Source: Arthrobacter sp. FB24 (lineage in GTDB: Bacteria > Actinomycetota > Actinomycetes > Actinomycetales > Micrococcaceae). From it: DNA of 64,000 nucleotides. The stretch is from the NCBI RefSeq assembly GCF_000196235.1, contig NC_008541.1, positions 186,001 to 250,000 of the forward strand, given 5' to 3'. The translations under genes and the position numbers were made by a program. Of the stretch, positions 45,398 through 54,545 are shown piece by piece (the stretch's first letter is position 1; every line of letters begins with the position of its first letter). Below the pieces are notes generated by a model. The model was not told where the DNA came from and did no database searches. It worked only from the letters and a program-made list of their open reading frames with translations.

Positions 45398-47155
45398 ATG
45401 GACGTCATAGCAGACGGTTCCGACAGCTACGTTGTCGGCGTGGACTACGGCACGCTGTCCGGACGGGCCGTGGTGGTCCGCGTTCGGGACGGCAAGGAAC
45501 TGGGCAGCGGCGTTTTTGAGTACCCGCATGCCGTGGTCACTGAGGCCCTTCCGGCGGATCTGGCGGGCGTAACGGAAGGAGCCGCTGCGCGGCTTCCCGG
45601 GGAATGGGCCCTGCAGGTGCCTGATGACTACCGCGAAGTCCTGCGCCGGGCGGTGCCCGCTGCCATAGCCGACGCCGGGATCGATCCCGCCGCCGTGGTG
45701 GGCATCGCCACCGACTTCACGGCCTGCACCATGGTCCCGGTCAAGGCCGACGGCACACCGCTGAACGAGCTTCCCGGATTCGCCAACCGCCCGCATGCCT
45801 ACGTCAAGCTGTGGCGCCACCATGCCGCCCAGCCGCAGGCGGACCGCATCAACGCCCTGGCCGCCGCCCGCGAAGAAAGCTGGCTGCCGCGCTATGGCGG
45901 GCTCATCTCCTCAGAATGGGAGTTCGCCAAAGGGCTCCAGCTGCTGGAGGAGGACCCGGGAGCATACGCCGCAATGGACCACTGGGTGGAGGCCGCCGAC
46001 TGGATAGTCTGGCAACTGTGCGGCAACTACGTCCGCAACGCCTGCACCGCCGGGTACAAGGGCATCTACCAGGACGGTGGCTACCCGTCCGAAGAATTCC
46101 TGTCCGCACTGAACCCGGACTTCAAGGATTTTGTCAGTTCCAAGCTGGAGCACACCATTGGCCGGCTCGGCGACGCCGCAGGCAGGCTGACGGCCGAGGC
46201 CGCGGCCTGGACCGGGCTGCCGGAAGGCATCGCCGTGGCCGTGGGCAATGTGGACGCGCACGTCACGGCCCCGGCGGCGAAGGCCGTGGAGCCCGGTCAG
46301 CTGGTGGCCATCATGGGCACTTCCACCTGCCACGTCATGAACGGCGCCGAGCTGCGGGAAGTCCCGGGCATGTGCGGTGTGGTGGACGGCGGGATCGTGG
46401 ACGGGCTGTGGGGCTACGAAGCGGGCCAAAGCGGTGTGGGCGACATCTTTGGCTGGTTCACCAGCAACGGCGTCCCGCCCGAGTACCACCGGGCTGCCGC
46501 CGAACAGGGCCTGGGCATCCACGAATACCTGACGGACCTGGCATCCCGCCAGGCCATCGGCGAACACGGGCTCATCGCCCTGGACTGGCACTCCGGGAAC
46601 CGCTCCGTGCTGGTGGACCACGAACTGTCCGGCGTTGTGGTGGGCCAGACCCTCGCCACCCGGCCTGAAGACACCTACCGCGCGCTGCTGGAAGCCACGG
46701 CCTTCGGCACGCGCACCATTGTGGAGGCATTCCGCGACTCGGGAGTTCCGGTCAAGGAGTTCATCGTGGCCGGCGGCCTGCTGAAGAACAAGCTGCTCAT
46801 GCAGATCTACGCAGACATCACCGGACTGCCGCTTTCCACCATCGGGTCCGCCCAGGGGCCGGCGCTGGGCTCGGCGATCCACGCCGCCGTCGCGGCAGGT
46901 GAATTCCCGGACATCCGCGCCGCAGCCGCCGCCATGGGCTCAGAGCCCGGCGGGGTCTATATTCCGGTTCCGGAAAATGTTGCCGCCTACGAGGAACTCT
47001 TCCGCGAGTACCGCGCGCTGCACGACTACTTCGGCCGCGGCACCAACAGCGTGATGCACCGCCTCAAGGCGATCCAGCGTGGGGCCAGGCCGTCGTTTGC
47101 CGCCGCCGCTGAGGCGACCTCCATCGAAGCAGCAGGAGAGGAGGTGCCGGCATGA
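45398..47155 (+). CDS. araB: Ribulokinase
   Basis: Phosphorylates L-ribulose to L-ribulose-5-phosphate in L-arabinose breakdown. The 585-residue FGGY kinase opens with YVVGVDYGTLSGRAVVV and carries the second-domain ATP motif IVAGGLLKNKLLMQIYADITGLPL. ATG 45398 has GGAGGA five bases upstream; a longer TTG reading would overlap that ribosome site. It leads araB-araD-araA, overlapping araD by 4 bp, behind a promoter that contains a LacI-type operator. Confidence 0.96.
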   Translation: MDVIADGSDSYVVGVDYGTLSGRAVVVRVRDGKELGSGVFEYPHAVVTEALPADLAGVTEGAAARLPGEWALQVPDDYREVLRRAVPAAIADAGIDPAAVVGIATDFTACTMVPVKADGTPLNELPGFANRPHAYVKLWRHHAAQPQADRINALAAAREESWLPRYGGLISSEWEFAKGLQLLEEDPGAYAAMDHWVEAADWIVWQLCGNYVRNACTAGYKGIYQDGGYPSEEFLSALNPDFKDFVSSKLEHTIGRLGDAAGRLTAEAAAWTGLPEGIAVAVGNVDAHVTAPAAKAVEPGQLVAIMGTSTCHVMNGAELREVPGMCGVVDGGIVDGLWGYEAGQSGVGDIFGWFTSNGVPPEYHRAAAEQGLGIHEYLTDLASRQAIGEHGLIALDWHSGNRSVLVDHELSGVVVGQTLATRPEDTYRALLEATAFGTRTIVEAFRDSGVPVKEFIVAGGLLKNKLLMQIYADITGLPLSTIGSAQGPALGSAIHAAVAAGEFPDIRAAAAAMGSEPGGVYIPVPENVAAYEELFREYRALHDYFGRGTNSVMHRLKAIQRGARPSFAAAAEATSIEAAGEEVPA

Positions 47156-47832
47156 GCAGTCTCCTGGAAACCATTGCGCAGGTGCGGCGCGAGGTGTGCG
47201 AACTGCATGCCGAGCTGACCCGCTATGAACTGGTGGTGTGGACAGCCGGCAACGTCTCCGCCCGTGTTCCCGGACAGGACCTGATGGTCATCAAACCGTC
47301 CGGAGTCTCGTATGCAGACCTCACCCCCGAGAGCATGGTTGTCACCGACCTTTACGGCGCCCCGGCGGACGGGGAGTGGGGCAATCCGCCGTTCTCGCCG
47401 TCGTCGGACACTGCGGCGCATGCATACGTCTACCGGCATATGCCGGAAGTGGGCGGCGTGGTGCACACGCACTCCACCTACGCTACGGCGTGGGCGGCCC
47501 GCGGAGAGGCCATTCCTTGCGTGCTGACCATGATGAGCGACGAATTCGGCGGCAGCATCCCGGTGGGTCCGTTCGCGCTGATTGGCGACGACTCGATCGG
47601 CCAGGGAATCGTGGAGACGCTGCGGAACTCCACATCGCCGGCGGTCCTGATGCAGAACCACGGCCCGTTCACCATCGGCAAGGACGCCCGGTCCGCGGTG
47701 AAGGCCGCCGTGATGTGTGAGGAAGTGGCGCGCACCGTCCACATCTCCCGGCAGCTGGGCGAACCGCTCAGCATCGACCAGGCAAGCATCGATTCCCTCT
47801 ATGCCCGCTACCAGAACGTATACGGCCAGTAG
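47152..47832 (+). CDS. araD: L-ribulose-5-phosphate 4-epimerase
   Basis: Converts L-ribulose-5-phosphate to D-xylulose-5-phosphate. The 226-residue class II aldolase-fold protein has [10 protein letters not shown] near 31-40, [13 protein letters not shown] near 48-60 and zinc-ligand His105 and His107 in [12 protein letters not shown] later His in [11 protein letters not shown] completes the metal site. It overlaps araB as ATGA and is followed by araA after 34 bp, so all three are one unit. Confidence 0.95.
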   Translation: MSSLLETIAQVRREVCELHAELTRYELVVWTAGNVSARVPGQDLMVIKPSGVSYADLTPESMVVTDLYGAPADGEWGNPPFSPSSDTAAHAYVYRHMPEVGGVVHTHSTYATAWAARGEAIPCVLTMMSDEFGGSIPVGPFALIGDDSIGQGIVETLRNSTSPAVLMQNHGPFTIGKDARSAVKAAVMCEEVARTVHISRQLGEPLSIDQASIDSLYARYQNVYGQ

Positions 47833-47866
47833 CGCCGGCCACCCACACTTCTTCAGGAGAGCCCCC

Positions 47867-49402
47867 ATGAGCAACCCCAATTACACATCCGCCAACGGAA
47901 CATCGCTCAGCCAGTACGAGGTCTGGTTCCTCACCGGCAGCCAGCACCTGTACGGCGAGGACGTCCTCAAACAGGTCGCAGCGCAGTCGCAGGAGATTGC
48001 CGACGCGTTGAACGGATCCTCAGACGTTCCGGTCAAGGTGGTCTGGAAGCCCGTCCTTACGGATTCGGACGCCATCCGCCGCACCGCGCTGGAAGCCAAT
48101 GCCGACGATTCCGTGATCGGCGTGACGGCATGGATGCACACGTTCAGCCCGGCCAAGATGTGGATCCAGGGCCTGGACCTGCTGCGTAAACCGTTGTTGC
48201 ACCTGCACACCCAGGCCAACGTTGAGCTGCCTTGGGCGGACATCGACTTCGACTTCATGAACCTCAACCAGGCCGCCCACGGCGACCGCGAATTCGGCTA
48301 CATCCAGTCCCGCCTGGGCATCCCCCGCAAGACCGTGGTGGGCCACGTGTCCAACCCGGAGGTCACCCGGCAAGTGGGCGTCTGGCAGCGCGCGTCCGCC
48401 GGCTGGGCCGCCGTCCGCACTCTGAAACTGACCCGCTTCGGCGACAACATGCGCAACGTGGCCGTCACCGAAGGCGACAAGACCGAGGCCGAGCTCCGCT
48501 TCGGCGTCTCTGTGAACACCTGGTCCGTGAATGAGCTCGCCGACGCCGTGCACGGCGCCGCGGAGTCCGACGTCGACGCGCTCGTTGCGGAGTACGAGCG
48601 CCTCTACGAAGTGGTCCCCGAGTTGAAGGCCGGGGGAGCGCGGCACGAATCGCTGCGCTACAGCGCCCGGATCGAACTGGGCCTGCGCAGTTTCCTCGAG
48701 GCCAACGGCTCGGCCGCGTTCACCACCTCCTTCGAGGACCTGGGTGAACTGCGCCAGCTGCCCGGCATGGCCGTGCAGCGGCTGATGGCGGACGGCTACG
48801 GCTTCGGCGCCGAGGGCGACTGGAAGACCGCCATCCTGGTCCGCGCCGCCAAAGTGATGGGCTCTGGCCTGCCCGGCGGTGCATCACTAATGGAGGACTA
48901 CACCTACCACCTCGCCCCCGGCCAGGAAAAGATCCTGGGCGCGCACATGCTGGAGGTCTGCCCGTCGCTGACCGCCACCAAGCCGCGCGTCGAGATCCAC
49001 CCGCTGGGCATCGGCGGCAAGGAAGACCCCGTCCGCATGGTCTTTGACACCGACGCCGGCCCTGGCGTTGTAGTGGCGCTGTCCGACATGCGCGACCGCT
49101 TCCGCCTCGTGGCGAACGCCGTTGACGTCGTGGACCTGGACGAGCCCCTGCCCAACCTCCCGGTGGCGCGTGCGCTGTGGTCTCCGAAGCCGGACTTCGC
49201 GACCTCCGCCGCGGCCTGGCTGACTGCCGGCGCGGCCCACCACACGGTGCTCTCCACCCAGGTGGGCATGGACGTGTTCGAGGACTTCGCCGAGATCGCG
49301 AAGACCGAGCTCCTCACCATCGACGAGGGCACCACCATCAGGCAGTTCAAGAAGGAACTGAACTGGAACGCCGCCTACTACAGGCTGGCCGGCGGGCTCT
49401 AA
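47867..49402 (+). CDS. araA: L-arabinose isomerase
   Basis: Isomerises L-arabinose to L-ribulose, 511 residues. The N-terminus [21 protein letters not shown] and later segments [20 protein letters not shown]-like [14 protein letters not shown], and [20 protein letters not shown] are family hallmarks. ATG 47867 has CAGGAGA upstream; the frame opens earlier inside araD but without support. It is last of araBDA and convergent with the HtrA-like gene. Confidence 0.96.
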   Translation: MSNPNYTSANGTSLSQYEVWFLTGSQHLYGEDVLKQVAAQSQEIADALNGSSDVPVKVVWKPVLTDSDAIRRTALEANADDSVIGVTAWMHTFSPAKMWIQGLDLLRKPLLHLHTQANVELPWADIDFDFMNLNQAAHGDREFGYIQSRLGIPRKTVVGHVSNPEVTRQVGVWQRASAGWAAVRTLKLTRFGDNMRNVAVTEGDKTEAELRFGVSVNTWSVNELADAVHGAAESDVDALVAEYERLYEVVPELKAGGARHESLRYSARIELGLRSFLEANGSAAFTTSFEDLGELRQLPGMAVQRLMADGYGFGAEGDWKTAILVRAAKVMGSGLPGGASLMEDYTYHLAPGQEKILGAHMLEVCPSLTATKPRVEIHPLGIGGKEDPVRMVFDTDAGPGVVVALSDMRDRFRLVANAVDVVDLDEPLPNLPVARALWSPKPDFATSAAAWLTAGAAHHTVLSTQVGMDVFEDFAEIAKTELLTIDEGTTIRQFKKELNWNAAYYRLAGGL

Positions 49403-49432
49403 GGGGTTCAGCTCAGCCCCTCGGCTGTCCGC

Positions 49433-50530
49433 TCAGCCCCCCGAGGCGGGGCGGGCAGCGAGGGTGACCTTGGCTTCCTTGGCTTCCGTGCCCCGGCGGT
49501 AGCCGACGTTAACGGTCTGGTCCGGGTTCTTGCCGCGGAGTTCGGCGAGCAGGTCCTCGGGTGAGGCCAGTTCCTTGCCGTCCAAGGAGACAAGGACGTC
49601 CCCGGGCCGGATGCCCGCACGGTCCGCGGGGCCGCCGTCCACCACCGAGAGCACCAGGGCGCCGCGGGTGTTTTCCAGTCCCAGCGTGTCTGCGATCTGC
49701 GAGGTGATCTCGCCCGGGCGGAGTCCGATGAAGGCGTGGTCCGCTGTCCCGTCCTCGCGCAGCTGCCCGGCTACCCGGACGGCGGTCGCCGCGGGGATCG
49801 CGAAGCCCAGCGCCACCGCCCCGGACTGCGGCGGGATGTACGCCTCGCTGATGCCGATCACCTCGCCCCGGGAATTCACCACCGCGCCGCCGGAGTTCCC
49901 GGGGCTGATGGCCGCATCAGTCTGGATCAGGTCCACCAGCGACTGGCTGCTGGCCGCCGACCCCGGGATCTCGCGGTGCAAACCGGAGATGATGCCCGCC
50001 GTCGCCGTGTTTTCGAAACCCAGCGGAGAGCCGATCACGATTGCCAGTTCGCCCACCCGGGGGAGTTCGGACTGGAACTTTGCGGCAGGAAGCCCTGTGC
50101 GCTTCGCCTCCACGAGGGCCAGGTCCGAAATGGCATCCGTGGCCTTGACTGTGCCTGCAACCCGTTGGCCGTCGGCAAAGGCGATCTCCACCTCGGTGTT
50201 GCCCCGCACCACATGCTCGTTGGTGAGGATCAGTCCCTCCGCCGCGAAGACCACGCCGCTGCCCAGTCCGCCGTGGGTGAGCACCGTGACAACGGACGGC
50301 TGGACGTTCTCCACGATGGACGGGATGTCCGCGGCAGCCTGCGGGGTGCCCGGCCGGGTAGCGGGGGCTGTCCCGGAGGAGCCTGTAGCAGGGGATCCTG
50401 CAGCTGAGGAGGACGCAGGGGCCGGGCGCTGGTCCGCCCCCGTGCATCCGGTCACGGCGGAGCCCAGGATTGCCAAGAGGGCCAGGGCTGCGCCGGCCCG
50501 GACGCCGGTCCCGGCTCGCGCTGAGATCAT
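49433..50530 (-). CDS. HtrA/DegP-like serine protease with PDZ domain, lipoprotein
   Basis: Envelope protein quality-control protease, 365 residues. The signal ends in a lipobox with Cys29 (AVTGC), followed by a Pro/Ala/Ser-rich linker to about residue 65. The trypsin-like domain shows His106 (LTNEHVV), Asp136 (AISDLALVE) and Ser213 (SPGNSGGAVVN). A PDZ domain fills about 265-355 (GALVLSVVDGGPADRAGIRPGDVLVSLDG). ATG 50530 follows AAGGGAG. It interrupts the arabinose genes on the opposite strand and shares a 182-bp divergent gap with the arabinofuranosidase gene; no link to arabinose is evident. Confidence 0.93.
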   Translation of the reverse strand: MISARAGTGVRAGAALALLAILGSAVTGCTGADQRPAPASSSAAGSPATGSSGTAPATRPGTPQAAADIPSIVENVQPSVVTVLTHGGLGSGVVFAAEGLILTNEHVVRGNTEVEIAFADGQRVAGTVKATDAISDLALVEAKRTGLPAAKFQSELPRVGELAIVIGSPLGFENTATAGIISGLHREIPGSAASSQSLVDLIQTDAAISPGNSGGAVVNSRGEVIGISEAYIPPQSGAVALGFAIPAATAVRVAGQLREDGTADHAFIGLRPGEITSQIADTLGLENTRGALVLSVVDGGPADRAGIRPGDVLVSLDGKELASPEDLLAELRGKNPDQTVNVGYRRGTEAKEAKVTLAARPASGG

Positions 50531-50638
50531 CGGACTCCCTTTCGCTGGCCTGGTTTTTAGAGGCGCCGGCCTCACAGATCTTTGCCCTTAAAAAGTAGCC
50601 CGCCGTTCCCTAAGGGCCATAGGTCCGGAAGTCCCCTC

Positions 50639-50687
50639 TTGACGTCCTGATGTTGAACGCTAACAATGGTTTTCTATAACGTTGTAG
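50639..50687 (+). promoter_or_regulatory. abfA promoter carrying two different operator motifs
   Basis: TTGACG (50639-50644), 17 bp, then AACAAT (50662-50667) copy the araB promoter layout. GTTGAACGCTAACAA over the -10 keeps the right half of the araB operator but not a clean left half. Downstream, CTATAACGTTGTAG (50674-50687) is a second type of LacI-like site, shared with the GH43-like/lacI gap. The gene may answer to two regulators. Confidence 0.68.
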
Positions 50688-50712
50688 AAAATATGAAAAC
50701 GAGGATGCCTAC

Positions 50713-52260
50713 GTGAGCACTACCGAATCCGCCGCAGGCCGGATAACCGCCAAGATCACCCTGGACGCGGCCTTCACCGTAGGGCCGGTCCGGCGCCGCA
50801 CCTTCGGCGCTTTTGTGGAGCACCTGGGACGCTGCGTCTACACCGGCATCTTCGAGCCGGGCCACCCGAAGGCCGACGGGGACGGCTTCCGGACGGACGT
50901 CCTGGAACTTACCCGCGAGCTGGGCGTGTCCACGGTGCGCTATCCGGGCGGGAACTTTGTCTCCGGCTACCGCTGGGAGGACGGCGTGGGGCCGGTGGAG
51001 GAGCGGCCGGCGCGGCTTGATCTGGCATGGCACTCCACCGATCCCAACCACGTTGGCGTGGACGAGTTCGCCAAGTGGTCCGCCAAGGCCGGCGTCGAGC
51101 CGATGATGGCCGTGAACCTGGGAACCCGGGGGACCCAGGAGGCCCTGGACCTGCTGGAGTACTGCAATATCGACGGCGGCACGGCCTTTTCCGACCAGCG
51201 CCGGGCCAACGGGGCCGAAAACGGCTACGGCATCAAAATGTGGTGCCTGGGCAACGAGATGGACGGCTTCTGGCAGATCGGCCACAAGAACGCAATGGAA
51301 TACGGCCGGCTCGCTGCCGACACCGCCCGCGCCATGCGGATGGTGGAGCCGGACCTGGAACTGGTGGCCTGCGGCAGCTCCGCGCCCACCATGGCCACTT
51401 TCGGTGAGTGGGAGCGCGTGGTCCTGACCGAAACCTACGAACTCGTGGACCTGATCTCCGCCCACCAGTATTTCGAGGACTTCGGCGACCTGCAGGAACA
51501 CCTCTCCTCGGGCCACCGGATGGAGGCGTTCATCAAGGACATCGTGGCGCACATCGACCACGTGAAGTCGGTCAAGAAGTCCGCTAAACAGGTGAACATC
51601 TCCTTCGACGAGTGGAACGTCTGGCACATGAGCCGCGACGAATCCAAGACGCCCGCCGGCAAGGACTGGCCCGTGGCCCCCGTGCTGCTCGAGGACCGCT
51701 ACACCGTGGCGGACGCCGTGGTTGTGGGCGACCTCCTCATCACGCTGCTCCGCAACACCGACCGCGTCCACTCAGCCAGCCTGGCGCAGCTGGTCAACGT
51801 CATCGCCCCGATCATGACAGAGCCCGGCGGCCGCGCCTGGAAGCAGACCACCTTCCACCCGTTCGCCCTGACGTCGGAGCACGCCAAGGGCACGGTGCTG
51901 CAGCTCGCCGTCGAGTCCCCGCGGCTCAGCGGCGGCAAGACCGCGGACTTTGCCGCGCTGTCCGCCGTGGCCACCTTCGACGCCGCCGCCGGGGAAGCCG
52001 TGGTGTTTGCCGTGAACCGCTCGGCCACTGACTCAATCACGTTGAGCGCCGCCGTCGCCGGGCTGGGCAACGCGAAGGTCATCGAGTCGGTCACGTACGC
52101 CAACAAGGACCCGTACTGGCAGGCCACGGCGGACGACTCCACCTCGGTGCTGCCCGGCCAAAACGTCAGCGTAAAGCTCGACGGCGGCCGTCTCACCGCG
52201 GAGCTCCCCGCCGTCTCCTGGAGCATGATCCGCCTGGCCGTCGACGGGGCGGGCAGCTAG
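50713..52260 (+). CDS. abfA: Alpha-L-arabinofuranosidase, GH51
   Basis: Releases L-arabinose from arabinan or arabinoxylan fragments. The 515-residue protein shows RYPGGNFVSGYRWEDG, acid/base Glu182 in CLGNEMDGFW and nucleophile Glu300 in ISFDEWNVW, in a TIM barrel followed by a beta domain. No signal peptide is present, so it works inside the cell on imported oligosaccharides. The start is GTG 50713. Its stop overlaps that of the convergent GH43-like gene by 4 bp (CTAG). Its promoter shares motifs with araB and with the nearby lacI gene. Confidence 0.95.
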   Translation: MSTTESAAGRITAKITLDAAFTVGPVRRRTFGAFVEHLGRCVYTGIFEPGHPKADGDGFRTDVLELTRELGVSTVRYPGGNFVSGYRWEDGVGPVEERPARLDLAWHSTDPNHVGVDEFAKWSAKAGVEPMMAVNLGTRGTQEALDLLEYCNIDGGTAFSDQRRANGAENGYGIKMWCLGNEMDGFWQIGHKNAMEYGRLAADTARAMRMVEPDLELVACGSSAPTMATFGEWERVVLTETYELVDLISAHQYFEDFGDLQEHLSSGHRMEAFIKDIVAHIDHVKSVKKSAKQVNISFDEWNVWHMSRDESKTPAGKDWPVAPVLLEDRYTVADAVVVGDLLITLLRNTDRVHSASLAQLVNVIAPIMTEPGGRAWKQTTFHPFALTSEHAKGTVLQLAVESPRLSGGKTADFAALSAVATFDAAAGEAVVFAVNRSATDSITLSAAVAGLGNAKVIESVTYANKDPYWQATADDSTSVLPGQNVSVKLDGGRLTAELPAVSWSMIRLAVDGAGS

Positions 52261-53255
52261 TCCTCGAGCAGTGCCGGGTCGAGGTGAACGGGGGCGTCCA
52301 GGTCGCGTGTGCAGACCAGGACGTCCCCTTCCACATGCAGCCGTGCAGCGTGGATGCTGGTGCGCTGCTCCCGGACAGCCCGGGCCGGATCCGCCAGGCC
52401 ATTGGCCATCTCGGTGTCCTGCCAGTCCGGATGAGTGAAGTAGAAGATGTAGGCGTGATCGCCCTGCGTGACCACATCCGCGTGCCGCCCGTAGGTGGCG
52501 TCGTCCGCGCCGGCGCCCGGAGCGTCCAGGATGAGGCCGCCGCCGGCTTCCTGCCGGGTCCAGGACAGGCCGTCGGCCGAGCGGTGCACGGCCTGGCCGC
52601 GCCATTCGTCCACCACCATCCAGTACCAGCCGCCCAGCCGGAAAACGTTGGGACCTTCGTGGGCGGGCAGCCCGATCACCTGGCCCTCGGCCCGCCAGCG
52701 ACCGTCAGCTTCTTCCGGGGCTCCTTCCCGGACCGCCGACCAGGTGGTGGAGCCGTCCACTTCGTCTTTGAACCAGAGGCGCGGACGGCCGTCCGCGACT
52801 ACCGCGAACGCCGCATCGATGACGTTCTCGGAGCCGACGTCCACCCGGCTTTCGAACGTCCACTGCTCCAGGTCTGGACTGGTGAAATGCACAAGCCGAC
52901 GCCTGGTCTGCTCGGCCCAGGTGCCCGGAGCGCCCGCGCCCCAGGTCAGGAACATGTGATATCCGCCGTCGTGCCACACGACTTCCGGGGCCCAGTGCGT
53001 GTTCAATCCGGGGGAGTCTTCCGGATCGAGCCCCTCCACCACGCCGCGGTACTGCCAGGTTGCTCCGGCGTCGGTGGAGACGGCAATTCCGATCCGGGTG
53101 CCGGTGATCCAGTCAACGCCGCCTGTGGCGAGTGTGGCGCGGCGGGCCGTGTAGTACATCCACCACTCGCCCGTGCCGCGACGGTGGATGACGGTGGGAT
53201 CGGCGGCGCCGTCAAACACCGGGCAGCGGAAGAGGGGGGATGCGGCAGGCGGCAT
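52257..53255 (-). CDS. GH43-like glycoside hydrolase (probable arabinose-releasing enzyme)
   Basis: Five-bladed propeller glycosidase of about 332 residues. Candidate catalytic sites are Asp in GAADPTVIHR, a second Asp in NVIDAAFAVV and Glu in HEGPNVFRLGGWYW. THWAPEVVWHDGGYHMFLTW is typical of GH43-related families. No signal peptide is visible. ATG 53255 with GAAGGA upstream is preferred over the opening at 53348, which would run across the shared operator. The substrate is probably an arabino-oligosaccharide, inferred from abfA next door and the shared operators. Confidence 0.78.
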   Translation of the reverse strand: MPPAASPLFRCPVFDGAADPTVIHRRGTGEWWMYYTARRATLATGGVDWITGTRIGIAVSTDAGATWQYRGVVEGLDPEDSPGLNTHWAPEVVWHDGGYHMFLTWGAGAPGTWAEQTRRRLVHFTSPDLEQWTFESRVDVGSENVIDAAFAVVADGRPRLWFKDEVDGSTTWSAVREGAPEEADGRWRAEGQVIGLPAHEGPNVFRLGGWYWMVVDEWRGQAVHRSADGLSWTRQEAGGGLILDAPGAGADDATYGRHADVVTQGDHAYIFYFTHPDWQDTEMANGLADPARAVREQRTSIHAARLHVEGDVLVCTRDLDAPVHLDPALLED

Positions 53256-53316
53256 GGCTGATCCTTCGGGACTTGCGGGCGGCGGGCCGGTTCGGATGCT
53301 GCGGCCAGGCCCAATT

Positions 53317-53375
53317 CTATAACGTTGTATAGTGCCTGGACAGGGCAAAAACCGTGCCGGTCTGCAACGATGTAG
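53317..53375. promoter_or_regulatory. Two LacI-type operators between the GH43-like gene and lacI
   Basis: CTATAACGTTGTAT (53317-53330) matches the abfA downstream site (50674-50687) at 13 of 14 positions, and CTGCAACGATGTAG (53362-53375) matches at 11 of 14. They are 45 bp apart in the divergent gap, so the LacI protein encoded at 53.4 kb probably represses itself and the GH43-like gene and also acts at abfA. Confidence 0.65.
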
Positions 53376-53405
53376 CTGAAAGTGTTGCCGGGAAGGGAAT
53401 CACCT

Positions 53406-54410
53406 GTGGCTGTGACCATGAATGACGTTGCGCGCGCCGCCGGCGTCTCGTTGAAGACCGTGTCCAATGTGCTCAACGATTACGAGTTCATCCGGCCGGC
53501 CACCAGGCAAAAAGTGCTGGATGCCATCGCGGAACTGGGCTACGAAGCCAACCTGACGGCGCGAAGCCTGCGCTCCGGGAAGACCCGCATGCTGGGGCTG
53601 GTGCTGTCCGACCTCTCCATCCCGTATTACGCGGAACTCGCGTCCCGGCTGATGACCGTTGCGGCCGCCCGCGGCTACCGCGTCCTGGTGGAGCAGTCCG
53701 GGGCCACCGCCGCGAACGAGCTGAGTGCGCTCAAGGGTCCGTTCCGCCAGCTCACGGACGGTCTGCTGTTCACCCCGCTGACCCTTGATGCCGGAACCGT
53801 CGCCGCGCACCGGGGCGCCAAACCGGTTGTCATGCTGGGGGAGCACATCGCGGATCCGCGGTTCGACCTCGTGACCATGAAGAACGCCGAAGCCGCAGCG
53901 GCGATCACCGGCCATCTCCTCGCAAGGGGCCGGCGCCGCATCGCCGTCCTGGGTGCCTCGGCAGGAGACACAACGGACAGTCCCGGCCTGCGCCTGAACG
54001 GCTACCGGCAGGCATTGGATGCTGCGGGAGTGGACTTCGATCCCGCGCTGGTGGTGCAGTGCGACTGGCGGCGCGACGGCGGTGCCTCCGCAGTAGGCGG
54101 CCTGCTCGGCAGCGGCGTCCGGTTCGACGCCGTTTTTGGCCTGAATGACGCCATCGCGCTGGGCGCACTGCACGAGCTCCTGATCCGCGGCATCAGCGTG
54201 CCGGACGACGTCGCAGTGGCAGGCTTCGACGACATCGATGAGGCCCGTTTCGCGTCGCCGTCCCTCACGACGGTGTCGCCCGGCATGGCGGAAATCGCCG
54301 AGCGTTCCGTCGCACTGCTCGTCGACAGGATCGAAGGCGTGGAGCCTGCCGCGGAGGGCCTCCGGGTCGAGGCCGGTTTCGAGCTGAAGATCCGGGACTC
54401 GGCCCCCTAG
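53406..54410 (+). CDS. LacI-family regulator of the arabinofuranosidase/GH43 genes (predicted)
   Basis: A 334-residue repressor. The HTH reads VTMNDVARAAGVSLKTVSNVLND, the hinge is YEANLTARSLRSGKTRMLGL, and the effector domain ends with VAGFDDIDEARFASPSLTTVSPG. GTG 53406 behind AAGGGAA is chosen; ATG 53418 is possible. It is divergent from the GH43-like gene over a gap with two CTATAACGTTGTAG-like sites, and a third copy lies at abfA. The effector is likely arabinose or an arabino-oligosaccharide; this is inference. Confidence 0.9.
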   Translation: MAVTMNDVARAAGVSLKTVSNVLNDYEFIRPATRQKVLDAIAELGYEANLTARSLRSGKTRMLGLVLSDLSIPYYAELASRLMTVAAARGYRVLVEQSGATAANELSALKGPFRQLTDGLLFTPLTLDAGTVAAHRGAKPVVMLGEHIADPRFDLVTMKNAEAAAAITGHLLARGRRRIAVLGASAGDTTDSPGLRLNGYRQALDAAGVDFDPALVVQCDWRRDGGASAVGGLLGSGVRFDAVFGLNDAIALGALHELLIRGISVPDDVAVAGFDDIDEARFASPSLTTVSPGMAEIAERSVALLVDRIEGVEPAAEGLRVEAGFELKIRDSAP

Positions 54411-54500
54411 ATCGGAGCTGAGCCGGAACCCGGCACGTAACGTACGGCTAATTAGGGCACGTTTGAGTTGCTTAATTCTCGACCTTGGGTGATCCTCGTA

Positions 54501-54519
54501 TGAGGCAAGCCTAACCTTG
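54501..54519 (+). promoter_or_regulatory. IdeR/DmdR-like iron box upstream of efeU
   Basis: TGAGGCAAGCCTAACCTTG matches the actinobacterial iron-box consensus TTAGGTTAGGCTAACCTAA at 13 of 19 positions, with the right half (CTAACCT) intact. It lies 27-45 bp before the efeU ATG and predicts iron repression of efeUOB. Confidence 0.68.
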
Positions 54520-54545
54520 GCTCCGATAATTGAGGCTCTACGTTA

